This document shows positions 18,345-26,415 of a stretch of DNA of 57,169 bases, one piece after another. The notes beneath the pieces were generated by a model. It had not been told where the DNA came from. It did no database searches and worked only from the letters and a program-made list of their open reading frames with translations. Source of the DNA: DATDMG01 sp036518955 (GTDB lineage: Bacteria; Actinomycetota; Actinomycetes; Actinomycetales; Kineosporiaceae); the NCBI GenBank assembly GCA_036518955.1, contig DATDMG010000512.1:1-57169 (forward strand), in the 5' to 3' direction. Both the position numbers and the translations under genes were made by a program. The stretch's first letter is position 1. Every line of letters starts with the position of its first letter.

Positions 18345-20159
18345 CTAGTTGTTCGCTGTCGGGACCTTGGGGTGGGTGGCGTCCCGAGGCGGCGAGACCG
18401 GGTGTGCGTCCGGCGGCGTGGCCCGGGCGACGCCGGGGGGGCCGTAGAAGCGGTTGACGTTGTCGACGGCCGGGATGGCGCGACCCGCTCGGGGTTGGGC
18501 GATGGCCAGGAACACCCGTTCGGTCACCCGCACCACGACGCTCCGGGTGATCGCGTCCGAGCTGACCAGGCCGCGGCTCCAGTCCAGCGTCCCGGCGGCG
18601 AAGACCCCCGCCCCGGACGGTGCGGAGTACCAGACCAGGTCGCTCCATTCCAGGTAGCCGTAACACGACGTCGGTGAATGGGCCATGATCTGCAGGGGTC
18701 GCGACGTGGGCAGGCCGGGGACCACCCGGTCGGTCTCGCTGCCGACCATGCCGGGCAACCGCTGCCCGGCGCTCACGCCGAGCCCGCGGAAGAGCCAGCC
18801 GTCCGGCTCGACGATCACCAGGTCCGCGCGGGTTCGGGCGCACCGGTACTCGACGCCGGTGAGCGGCTGCTCCGGCTCCGGGTGCGGGCCGTGGGGCCAG
18901 TCGGCGGTGGTGTCCTGGGTCGTCACCGGGTCGGCCGCGCCGTCCTTGTAGTTCGTCATCAGTCGGGCCGGCCCGTTCCCGGACGCCTGCAGCCGTACCC
19001 GCCGGTAGATGTCGTTCGCTCCGAGGAACGCCAGGTTGGCGCCACGGTCGCGGGCGGCGGTGAGCGCCGCCCGCATGGGCCGGGACCAGTACTCGGAGTG
19101 CCCGAGCAGGGCGACCCCGGTCGCGCCCTGCAGCACCTCGGGATCGACCTGCAGGTCGACGTCCGCGGCATAGTTGAGCCGCAGTCCCAGCCGCTCGGCG
19201 GCGGCGATCAGGTATTCCTCGTCGTCGAGCAGGCCGCCGCTGCCGGACCCCTGGCGGAACGGGCGGTCGAACGACGTCACCACCGAGCGGCGGGCGTACC
19301 CGTCGGCCGTCGTGGCGGGGTCGGACGCCCGGTAGGTGTTCGCCCCGCCCCAGTCGTTGTAGGCGAGCCAGGTCAGGGTGCTGTTGAGCATCAGGACGGC
19401 GCCCGCGCTGAGCGGTTCCCGCACGGTCAGCGGGACGAAGCTGCTGGCGCCGTCCGAGCCGAGCAGCTTGGCGAGGTACGACCCGGCCACCAGGCCGACC
19501 GTCGGCACGGTGACGGACGGCGTCCACCCGGCGACGATGAGATGCGTGGTGGCGTCGACCCGCGGGGCCGGCTGGGGCCCGCCGGGGAGCGGGTCCGACA
19601 GCCAGACCTGGCGGGCGCCGACCCCGCCGTACCAGCCCAGCCGGAGCAGTTGGACGCGGAAGGTCCGCGCGGTGGTGCTGACGAACAGCCGCACCCGCTG
19701 ACCCGCGACGGCGCTGACGGCGTCGGCGTAGCCTTCGATCATGGCCCGGCCCGGGGGCGGGACGGTCCGCCAGCCCGGCGTCCCCGGCAGCCGGTTCTCG
19801 GTCAGGGTGTCCACGTACCCGCGTCCGGTGGGCTGGCTCGCCGCCGCCGCCGTCCCGGTGCCCGTCGTCACCGCTGGTCGGGGGTGGGAGCCGGGCGGCC
19901 CGGACGTCGCGGCCGGACTCGGCGTCGCCTCCGCGCCGTCCCGTGACGCGGCGTCGCGCGCCAGCCCGCGGCTCTCGTCGGGCGCCTGCTCCCCCGGCAG
20001 CGGCGTGGCGGACGGAGGGGCGAACCCGTCGCCGGCATCCGCGGCGTGGTCGGTGCGATCCGGGACCACCCCGGCGGAGCCGGAACTGCAGGCCGTCACC
20101 CCGGCGCACGCGAGGCTGAGGAGCAGCGCGGTGATGCTGGCGGGCAGGCCCCGGCGCAC
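18345..20159 (-). CDS. Large lipoprotein with N,N-dimethylformamidase-like C-terminal domain
   Basis: The product has 604 residues. A signal peptide ends in the lipobox VTAC (Cys24), then about 90 residues of Pro/Thr/Ala-rich linker. The rest resembles the large-subunit domain of N,N-dimethylformamidase: YNDWGGANTYRASD, FDRPFRQGSG, DDEEYLIAAAERLGL, ALLGHSEYWSRPMRAALTAARDRGANLAFLGAND and AGTLDWSRGL. Proteins with this domain in actinobacteria are secreted and of unknown substrate; true amidase activity is not implied. I chose the GTG at 20159 because AAAGGGGA lies seven bases upstream. A TTG at 20183 would only add eight residues. The final 40 residues are Pro-rich. Confidence 0.8.
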   Translation of the reverse strand: MRRGLPASITALLLSLACAGVTACSSGSAGVVPDRTDHAADAGDGFAPPSATPLPGEQAPDESRGLARDAASRDGAEATPSPAATSGPPGSHPRPAVTTGTGTAAAASQPTGRGYVDTLTENRLPGTPGWRTVPPPGRAMIEGYADAVSAVAGQRVRLFVSTTARTFRVQLLRLGWYGGVGARQVWLSDPLPGGPQPAPRVDATTHLIVAGWTPSVTVPTVGLVAGSYLAKLLGSDGASSFVPLTVREPLSAGAVLMLNSTLTWLAYNDWGGANTYRASDPATTADGYARRSVVTSFDRPFRQGSGSGGLLDDEEYLIAAAERLGLRLNYAADVDLQVDPEVLQGATGVALLGHSEYWSRPMRAALTAARDRGANLAFLGANDIYRRVRLQASGNGPARLMTNYKDGAADPVTTQDTTADWPHGPHPEPEQPLTGVEYRCARTRADLVIVEPDGWLFRGLGVSAGQRLPGMVGSETDRVVPGLPTSRPLQIMAHSPTSCYGYLEWSDLVWYSAPSGAGVFAAGTLDWSRGLVSSDAITRSVVVRVTERVFLAIAQPRAGRAIPAVDNVNRFYGPPGVARATPPDAHPVSPPRDATHPKVPTANN

Positions 20160-20370
20160 GGACTGATCCCCTTTCGACGGCAAGGTGACCTAGTGTGCTT
20201 GATCACCCCCTGGTTGGGGGCCGTTCGACGAAATCGTTCACGTTGTGCAATAGTCAGAGGTCTCGCGGCGGGGGATCGCCCGCCGCACGCACTCTGCGTG
20301 GTCGCCCGCCCCACCGCCGCCGGGTGGGTGCCTGCGCCGAGGTGTCGGTCCCGCCGCGGCCTGTGCCAGA
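20160..20370. other. Divergent intergenic region
   Basis: The region contains the short hairpin CCCCC-TGGTT-GGGGG (20204-20219) in the leader of the lipoprotein gene and an AT-richer stretch around 20228-20255. No clear TANNNT-N6 start box is present for either gene. Confidence 0.35.
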
Positions 20371-21240
20371 GTGGACGGCGTGGCTTCCTGGTCGACTCCC
20401 GACCCGGTGCCGGCCCGACGTGCCCGGATACGTGGCGGCGGCGACTGCGGTGACCGGCGTCCGGTCGAGGTCCTGGTCGATCCCGGCCGGGTGCAGATCG
20501 TGCTCTGGCTGCTCACCGGCAGCCTGGTCACCCTGAACGTCCTGGTCAGTCTGTTCAGTGGCCTCCACCTGCTGCCCTACGGCCTGGTCCGCGTCCTCGA
20601 CGGCAATGACCGCGACAGCTTTCTGGGCGGCGCGAACACGGTGCTGCTCCTGCTCGCCGCCGTCCTGATGACCGGGGGCACGATCGTCGCGCGGCGCCGG
20701 GGCGACTCGTCCCTGGGGGCGTGCCGGGTGCTGGCCCTGGCGACCTGGTTCGCCTTCGTCGATGACCTGACCGGCCTGCGCTCCTGGCTGGCCGAGGTGC
20801 TCGGCGCGCGATACCACCTCCACGGCGTCGGTCGCTATGCGTGGGCAGTCGTTTACCTGCCGGTGGCCGTCGCGGTGCTGATCGTGCTGGTCCGGGATCT
20901 GTGGCGGGTTCCCGGCGCGGTCCGCAACCGCCTGCTGCCCGGCCTGGCGCTGTACGCGATCGGGATCATCGGCCTGGAGCCGGCCGAGGCGATGGTCGCC
21001 GAGGGGCGCGGTGCCGCGTCGCTCTCCTTCAGGATCACCACGGCGATCGCCGACGGGACGGCTCTCATCGGCCTCACGTTCGTGATCAGCGCCCTGCTGG
21101 TGGCGGCCACCCGGACCATCGACGCGGTCACCCTGGTCCTGGCGGCGCCGGATCCGAGCCGCCGCCCGATCGGCGCACCGGACGCCGCGGGGTCGCCGCC
21201 GGGGCCGGGATCGCCGTCCTCGCCCGCCCGGCACCCCTGA
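20371..21240 (+). CDS. Multi-pass membrane protein of unknown function
   Basis: The 289-residue protein has about six hydrophobic segments, beginning with QIVLWLLTGSLVTLNVLVSLF (about 42-62). Acidic and polar residues lie between them (FAFVDDLTGLRSW, IIGLEPAEAMVAEGR). The first 40 residues are Arg-rich and the last 35 are Pro/Ser-rich and probably disordered. I do not recognise the family and no signal peptide is evident. The true start may be GTG 20371 or GTG 20380; the latter has CAGAGT seven bases upstream. It is separated from the LacI gene by 214 bases. Confidence 0.6.
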   Translation: MDGVASWSTPDPVPARRARIRGGGDCGDRRPVEVLVDPGRVQIVLWLLTGSLVTLNVLVSLFSGLHLLPYGLVRVLDGNDRDSFLGGANTVLLLLAAVLMTGGTIVARRRGDSSLGACRVLALATWFAFVDDLTGLRSWLAEVLGARYHLHGVGRYAWAVVYLPVAVAVLIVLVRDLWRVPGAVRNRLLPGLALYAIGIIGLEPAEAMVAEGRGAASLSFRITTAIADGTALIGLTFVISALLVAATRTIDAVTLVLAAPDPSRRPIGAPDAAGSPPGPGSPSSPARHP

Positions 21241-21342
21241 CGCTCGTTCCCGCGGGCGGCTCGTGACGGCGGGTGCGGTTCGGGAATGCCCTGGACGGCC
21301 CTGCTCGACCGGGGTCATTGCCTCGTGACGGCGATGGCGTTC

Positions 21343-21356
21343 TGCAAACGCTTGCC
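21343..21356. promoter_or_regulatory. LacI-family operator-like site
   Basis: TGCAAACGCTTGCC has the central CG flanked by AA and TT typical of LacI/GalR operators (TGNAANCGNTTNCA). It lies 99 bases before the LacI start, in a place suited to autoregulation. Confidence 0.4.
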
Positions 21357-21454
21357 GGCCCGGCGTGCGCCATGGCACGGTGGCAGTCCCACCGTGGGGT
21401 GGACCGGGCCTCGGCCGGCCGGGGCGGACGAGGCCGTCTGACGTCGGAGGAGCG

Positions 21455-22507
21455 GTGACCCACAGGAGCGGCGCGGGGCCGGTTCCGCGAGCCAGCATCG
21501 TGGACGTCGCGCAGCGCGCGGGCGTATCCGTCGCCACCGTGTCGCGCGCCCTGCGCGACCTGCCCAACGTCTCCCAGGCGACCCGGGACCGGGTGCTGCG
21601 CGCTGCGCAGGAGCTGCAGTACACCGCGTCGCCGCTGGCGTCCGGCCTGGTGACCGGCCGCGTCCGGTCGGTCGGGGTGATCGCTCCGTACGCCGGGCGG
21701 TGGTTCTTCGCAGAGGTCCTGCGGGGGATCGAGGAGGCGCTCCGTGAGGAGGGTTACGACCTCGTCCTGCACGTCCTGGCCGACGACCGGCGCCGGGAGG
21801 AGTTCCTCTCCTCGCTCCCCGTCCGGCGCCGGGTGGATGCCGTGATCATGGTGGCGCTGCCGCTCGGCGACCAGGAGGTCGACCTCCTGCGGGGGCTCGG
21901 GCTGCCGATGGCCTGCGTCTCCGAGCCCACCGCCGGCGTCCACGGCGACCGCATCGACAACGTCGCGGCCGCTCGGCTCGCCGTCCAGCACCTGCTCAAC
22001 CTCGGACACCACAGGATCGCGTGCATCGGGGGTGACCTGGACGGGCCCGAACGGTTCAGCGTGCCGGGGTTGCGGACCGACGGGTACCGCACCGCCCTGG
22101 CCGACGCCGGGTTGGTGGTCCGGCCCGACTGGGAGCGGGACGGCGGGTTCACCGCCCGCGGCGGGGAACTGGCGATGACGGCGTTGCTCTCCCAACCGGG
22201 GGGCCGGCCGACCGCGGTGTTCTGCCAGTCGGACGAGATGGCCTTCGGCGCGCTCCGGGCGCTGCGCCGCTCGGGGCTGCGCTGCCCGGACGACGTCTCG
22301 ATCGTCGGGCTCGACGACCACGAGTTGGCGGAGACGTTCGACGTGACCACCGTCGGCCAGCCGGTGGCCGCCCAGGGGGCCTCCGCCGCTCGCTGGGTGG
22401 TGCAGGCGCTGCAGGAGGGGATCGACGCCCACCTGCCCGTCGACGACGTAGTGATCCACCCGGCCCGGCTGGTGCTGCGTGGCTCGACCGGGCCGCTCGG
22501 CGGGTGA
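21455..22507 (+). CDS. LacI/GalR-family transcriptional regulator
   Basis: The 350-residue protein has the helix-turn-helix SIVDVAQRAGVSVATVSRALRDLPNVSQATRDRV, hinge helix region SPLASGLVTGR, and a periplasmic-binding-type effector domain with RSVGVIAPYAGRWFF, LGHHRIACIGG, TAVFCQSDEMAFGALRALR and DVSIVGLDDHELAE. Members bind operators as dimers and respond to sugars or related ligands. The GTG at 21455 has GGAGGAG immediately upstream and starts 12 residues before the helix-turn-helix. Nearby candidates for control are itself, through the site at 21343, and the PfkB-type kinase at 24744-25667; no transporter is adjacent. Confidence 0.9.
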   Translation: MTHRSGAGPVPRASIVDVAQRAGVSVATVSRALRDLPNVSQATRDRVLRAAQELQYTASPLASGLVTGRVRSVGVIAPYAGRWFFAEVLRGIEEALREEGYDLVLHVLADDRRREEFLSSLPVRRRVDAVIMVALPLGDQEVDLLRGLGLPMACVSEPTAGVHGDRIDNVAAARLAVQHLLNLGHHRIACIGGDLDGPERFSVPGLRTDGYRTALADAGLVVRPDWERDGGFTARGGELAMTALLSQPGGRPTAVFCQSDEMAFGALRALRRSGLRCPDDVSIVGLDDHELAETFDVTTVGQPVAAQGASAARWVVQALQEGIDAHLPVDDVVIHPARLVLRGSTGPLGG

Positions 22508-22523
22508 GGCGCTGGTCCGCGGC

Positions 22524-23459
22524 TCAGTCCTCGTCGGGCGTGGGTGCCCGCGGCCGGAGCTGCCGGTTGTCGGCCGGCTCGGCGATCGTCGCCCGGAACG
22601 GGCTCGCCGGATAGGTGCCGAAGATGCGCAGGTGGACCGAGAAGAAGGCCAGTTCCTCGAGGGCCAGCGCGAGGGCGGCGTCCTTGGGGTGGCCCTCCAC
22701 GTCCGCGTAGAAGCGGGTCGCGAAGAACGTGCCCCCGAGCTGGTAGCTCTCCAGCTTGGTCATGTTGACGCCGTTGGTCGCGAACCCGCCGAGTGCCTTG
22801 TACAGGGCGGAGGGCACGTTGCGCACCTGGAAGACGAAGGACGTGATCATCGGTCCGTCACCGGGGGGCACGTCGTGCGGCTCCCGGGCGAGCACCAGGA
22901 AGCGTGTGGTGTTGCGGTGCTCGTCCTCGACGTCCGTGGCCAGGATCTGCAGGCCGTACAGTTCTGCGGCCTGGCGCGGGCAGAGCGCGGCCACCGTCGG
23001 GTCGCCGCCCTCGGCGACCTCCCGGGCCGAACCGGCCGTGTCCTCGGCGATCTGCCCGACCCAGCCGTGCTCCCGGATCACGCGCCGGCACTGGCCCAGG
23101 GCGTGCACGTGGCTGCGGACGCTCCGGACGTCCTCCAGCCGGGAACCCGGCAGTGCCGCGAGCTGGAAGTGGATCGGCAGGAAGTGCTCGGCCACGATGT
23201 GCAGGCGTGAGTCCGGCAGCAGCAGGTGGATGTCCGCCACCCGGCCGGCGATCGAGTTCTCGACCGGGATCATCGCCAGGTCCGACAGCCCGGTCATGAC
23301 CGCCTCGAAGGCGTCCTCGAACGTGGGGCACGGCAGTGACTCCATCGCGGGGAACATCTCCCGGCACGCGGCGTCGGAGTTGGCCCCGGGCTCGCCCTGG
23401 TAGGCGATCCGGCCGGTAGCGGGCGGGTCGGCCGGGTCCGGGACGGCGAGGGAGGTCAC
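22524..23459 (-). CDS. pheA: Prephenate dehydratase
   Basis: The 311-residue enzyme converts prephenate to phenylpyruvate in phenylalanine synthesis. The periplasmic-binding-like catalytic domain begins IAYQGEPGANSDAACREMFP and has PVENSIAGRVADIHLLL and DEHRNTTRFLVLAR with the essential Thr-Arg-Phe. A C-terminal ACT domain (NVPSALYKALGGFATNGVNMTKLESYQ) is the usual phenylalanine-sensing module, though LESYQ replaces the more common ESRP. There is no chorismate mutase domain, as usual in actinobacteria. Its GTG start overlaps the TGA of the upstream aminotransferase gene by four bases, so the two are translationally coupled. Confidence 0.94.
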   Translation of the reverse strand: MTSLAVPDPADPPATGRIAYQGEPGANSDAACREMFPAMESLPCPTFEDAFEAVMTGLSDLAMIPVENSIAGRVADIHLLLPDSRLHIVAEHFLPIHFQLAALPGSRLEDVRSVRSHVHALGQCRRVIREHGWVGQIAEDTAGSAREVAEGGDPTVAALCPRQAAELYGLQILATDVEDEHRNTTRFLVLAREPHDVPPGDGPMITSFVFQVRNVPSALYKALGGFATNGVNMTKLESYQLGGTFFATRFYADVEGHPKDAALALALEELAFFSVHLRIFGTYPASPFRATIAEPADNRQLRPRAPTPDED

Positions 23460-24688
23460 CCCTCGAGCCTACGACGTCGATCGAGGAAGGCGCCGATCCG
23501 GCCGATCGCGTCGGCCAGGTCGTCGACGTGCGGGAGCGTGACGATCCGGAAGTGGTCGGTGCCCGGCCAGTTGAACCCCCGGCCGTGAACGACCAGGACG
23601 TGCTCCTCGCGCAACAGGTCCAGCACCAGCCGCTCGTCGTCGTCCACCCGGTGCACCGCCGGGTCGAGCCGGGGGAAGCAGTAGACGGCGCCGGCCGGCT
23701 TCACGCAGCTCACCCCGTCGATCTGGCCGAGCAGCTCCCAGCTGCGGTCCCGCTGCTGGGCCAGCCGGCCACCGGGCAGCACCAGGCCGTCGATGCTTCG
23801 CGGGCCGTCACCCAGGGCCGTGGCGATCGCGTGCTGCGCCGGGACGTTCGCGCAGAGCCGCATGTTCGCCAGGATGGACAAGCCCTCCAGGTAGCTGGCC
23901 GCGTGCTGCTTCGGCCCGGAGACCACCGCCCAGGCGGCCCGGAACCCGGCCACCCGGTACGCCTTGGACAGCCCGTTGAACGTGACGCACAGGACGTCGG
24001 GAGCCAGTGCCGCCGTGCTGACGTGTCGCGCGCCGTCGTAGAGGATCTGGTCGTAGATCTCGTCGCTGAACACGACCAGCTGGTGCCGGCGCGCGATCTC
24101 GACGAGGTCCTCGAGCAGCTCCGGGGGGTACACCGCGCCGGTCGGGTTGTTCGGGTTGATGACGACCAGCGCGACGGTGCGCCGGTTGACCTTGGACTCG
24201 ACGTCCGCCAGGTCGGGGAGCCAGCCGGAGTCCTCGTCGCAGCGGTAGTGCACCGGCTTGCCGCCGGCGAGGGTCGAGACCGCCGTCCACAGTGGGTAGT
24301 CGGGGCTCGGGACAAGGATCTCGTCACCGTCGTCGAGCAGGGCCTGCAGCGTCATGCTGATCAGTTCCGAGACCCCGTTGCCGAGCCAGACGTCCTCGAC
24401 GTCGATGCCCTGCACGCCCTTGCGCCGGTGGTACTGCACGACGGCGCGCCGCGCCGGCAGGATGCCCTGCGCGTCGCTGTAGCCGTGCGCGGTCGGCAGC
24501 TGGTGGATCATGTCCCGGAGGATGTCGTCCGGAGCCTCGAACCCGAACGGGGCGGGGTTGCCGATGTTGAGCCGCAGGATCCGGTGGCCCTCTGCCTCCA
24601 GCCGCATGGCCTCCGTCAGCACCGGACCGCGGACGTCGTAGGCGACGTGGGTGAGCTTGCTCGACTGCCTGACTTCCACAGGCGCCAT
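23456..24688 (-). CDS. PLP-dependent aminotransferase, AlaA/AspC-type (class I/II)
   Basis: The 410-residue fold-type I aminotransferase has LRLNIGNPAPFGFEAP near the start, VINPNNPTGAVYPPE, SDEIYDQILYDG and the PLP lysine K242 in NGLSKAYRVAGFRAAW. This pattern is that of glutamate-pyruvate aminotransferase AlaA and of the M. tuberculosis AspC-annotated Rv0337c. Gene coupling to prephenate dehydratase (GTGA overlap) suggests that it also, or mainly, transaminates phenylpyruvate to phenylalanine; this is inference. Length is normal. The start at ATG 24688 fits the family. Confidence 0.9.
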   Translation of the reverse strand: MAPVEVRQSSKLTHVAYDVRGPVLTEAMRLEAEGHRILRLNIGNPAPFGFEAPDDILRDMIHQLPTAHGYSDAQGILPARRAVVQYHRRKGVQGIDVEDVWLGNGVSELISMTLQALLDDGDEILVPSPDYPLWTAVSTLAGGKPVHYRCDEDSGWLPDLADVESKVNRRTVALVVINPNNPTGAVYPPELLEDLVEIARRHQLVVFSDEIYDQILYDGARHVSTAALAPDVLCVTFNGLSKAYRVAGFRAAWAVVSGPKQHAASYLEGLSILANMRLCANVPAQHAIATALGDGPRSIDGLVLPGGRLAQQRDRSWELLGQIDGVSCVKPAGAVYCFPRLDPAVHRVDDDERLVLDLLREEHVLVVHGRGFNWPGTDHFRIVTLPHVDDLADAIGRIGAFLDRRRRLEG

Positions 24689-24743
24689 GCTAGGGGCCGC
24701 ACGGGGCCGGGTGGCGCGGTGGTCGCCCTGCCGCGCCTCGCGC

Positions 24744-25667
24744 TCACCCGCCCAGGCGAGCCAGCAGCTCTGCCCGCGTCGGCGGATTCGCGCCCGCCCG
24801 GGAGCAGGTGATGGACGCGGCCCGGGCGGCGTGCTCGAGCATTGCCCGGACGTCGTGCACCGGCGTGTCGCGCAACGCCGACAGCCGGTCCGTGCCGAGC
24901 AGCCCCGCGCCCGCCAGGTAGTCGATCAAGCCGGACGTGAAGGAGTCCCCGGCACCGACGGTGTCGACGATGTCGACCGCCGGCGACGGGACCTCGACCT
25001 GACCCGACCGGGCCACCGCGAACGCTCCGGCGCCGCCCCGCGTCACGACCACCAGCGCGGGTCCGCGGTCCAGCCAACTGGAGGCGATCGTGACGGGATC
25101 CTGGCCCGGGGCGAGCCAGGCGAGGTCCTCATCGCTGACCTTGACGACGTCGCTCAGCGCGACGATCTTCTCCATCCGGGCCAGGGCGGCGTCGGGATTA
25201 CCCATCAGGTCGGGCCGCGCGTTCGGGTCGTAGCTGATCGTCAGGTGGCCCTTGGCACGTTCCAGCAGCTCGATGACGGCGTCCCCGCCAGGTCGCAGGA
25301 AGGCCGCGATCGAACCGGTGTGCAGCGTGCTCGCCGAGCCGACGTCCACCGAGTGCGGCAGGTCCCAGTCGAGGGCGAATTCGTAGGTCGCCACCCCGGA
25401 GGCGTCGATCAGTGCGCTCGCCGTCGAGGTCGGGCCGGGGACGAAGGAACCAGGCTCGAGCCGGACGCCGGACGACTCCAGGTGGGCCCGGACGACGTCG
25501 CCGCGCGGGTCGTCGCCGACCCGGGTGAGCAATCGCACAGGCCGGCCGAGCCGCGCCAGGCCCAGGGCGACGTTGGCGGGGCTGCCTCCGGGGTGCTCGG
25601 CGCAGCTGCCGTCCTGACGCCGCACGATGTCCACCAGCGCCTCGCCCACCACCAGGACGTCGTCCAC
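24744..25667 (-). CDS. PfkB-family carbohydrate kinase (fructokinase-like)
   Basis: The 307-residue ribokinase-family protein has the first signature GGSPANVALGLARLGRPVRLLTRVGDDPRG and the second DTVGAGDSFTSGLIDYL with the catalytic base Asp241. YDPNARPDLMG and VKVSDEDLAWL resemble fructokinases. The substrate cannot be fixed from sequence. The GTG at 25667 is chosen because GGGAGG lies five bases upstream; open frame further upstream adds 48 atypical residues. It is the first of three minus-strand genes with the aminotransferase and pheA (55-base gap, then overlap). A LacI-family regulator lies beyond them. Confidence 0.88.
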   Translation of the reverse strand: MDDVLVVGEALVDIVRRQDGSCAEHPGGSPANVALGLARLGRPVRLLTRVGDDPRGDVVRAHLESSGVRLEPGSFVPGPTSTASALIDASGVATYEFALDWDLPHSVDVGSASTLHTGSIAAFLRPGGDAVIELLERAKGHLTISYDPNARPDLMGNPDAALARMEKIVALSDVVKVSDEDLAWLAPGQDPVTIASSWLDRGPALVVVTRGGAGAFAVARSGQVEVPSPAVDIVDTVGAGDSFTSGLIDYLAGAGLLGTDRLSALRDTPVHDVRAMLEHAARAASITCSRAGANPPTRAELLARLGG

Positions 25668-25800
25668 GATCGCCTCCCGGATCACTGCGCGGTTCGGCGA
25701 CACACCGAGCACCGGTGCTCGCCGATCGCGAAAGATCCTAGTGGCTTCCCGGTGGCACGTCGGTTCGCCGTGACCACGGCCCACACGCCACCATGGTGCA

Positions 25801-26415
25801 GTGCATTCCATGGCCGGCCAGGACGCGCCGCTGCGCGATCATGGGAGCGGGCTCGCCCTCGGCGCCGGTCGGTTCCCGCCGCCGGACCGTGGCCCGCGGG
25901 CGACGCACGTGCGGCACCTGGCGCTCTCCGTACTGCTGGTCCTCGCCCTGGCGACCGCGATCTGGGCGATGGTTCCGCGGCCGAACTCGCTGCCCATCCA
26001 CGACGTCGACGTCGCCGGGGCCGCCCGGCTGTCGGCGCCGGGACTGAGCTTCGCCCCCGCCGTCCCGCGCGGCCTGCCCCCGGGATGGGTTCCCACCAGC
26101 GCCGGCGTCCGGGCGAGCGCCGACGGAGTGCGGACCTGGCACGTCGGTTTCAGCACGCCCGAGGGCCACTACGCCAGCATCGAACAGGCGGCGCGGGTCA
26201 CCGACCAGTGGGAGTCCATCATGGACTCCGGCGGCGTGACCCGGCCGGCGCAGGTCGTCGACGGCACGACGTGGGAGCAACGCTTCAAGGACGTGCGGGA
26301 CGTGACCGCGCTGATCCATCGCGGGGAGGAGCGGACGACGATGGTCACCAGCAAGGGCGGCGGCCTCGCCAATGCCGAGGTCTTGGCCCGGAGCATCCCG
26401 GCGACGCTGCGGTGA
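25801..26415 (+). CDS. DUF4245 family membrane-anchored protein
   Basis: The 204-residue protein has one N-terminal hydrophobic segment (HLALSVLLVLALATAIWAMVP, about 39-59) and an extracytoplasmic domain with LPPGWVPTSAGVR, TWHVGFSTPEGHYASIEQ and GTTWEQRFKDVRDVTALI. This matches the actinobacterial DUF4245 family, whose function is unknown and which usually lies near xseB, glpX or fum. It may start at GTG 25801 or ATG 25810. Its TGA overlaps the GTG of the DUF2079 gene by four bases. No glpX is in the window. Confidence 0.8.
   Translation: MHSMAGQDAPLRDHGSGLALGAGRFPPPDRGPRATHVRHLALSVLLVLALATAIWAMVPRPNSLPIHDVDVAGAARLSAPGLSFAPAVPRGLPPGWVPTSAGVRASADGVRTWHVGFSTPEGHYASIEQAARVTDQWESIMDSGGVTRPAQVVDGTTWEQRFKDVRDVTALIHRGEERTTMVTSKGGGLANAEVLARSIPATLR

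Noticed and set aside
20160..20183. TTG start at 20183 for the large lipoprotein
   Set aside because: The GTG at 20159 has a much better ribosome site, AAAGGGGA seven bases upstream, and gives a normal signal peptide.
24651..26411. Upstream extension of the DUF2079 frame (total 1133 codons)
   Set aside because: It runs antisense to the PfkB gene and out of frame through DUF4245. The GTGA overlap gives a better start at 26412.
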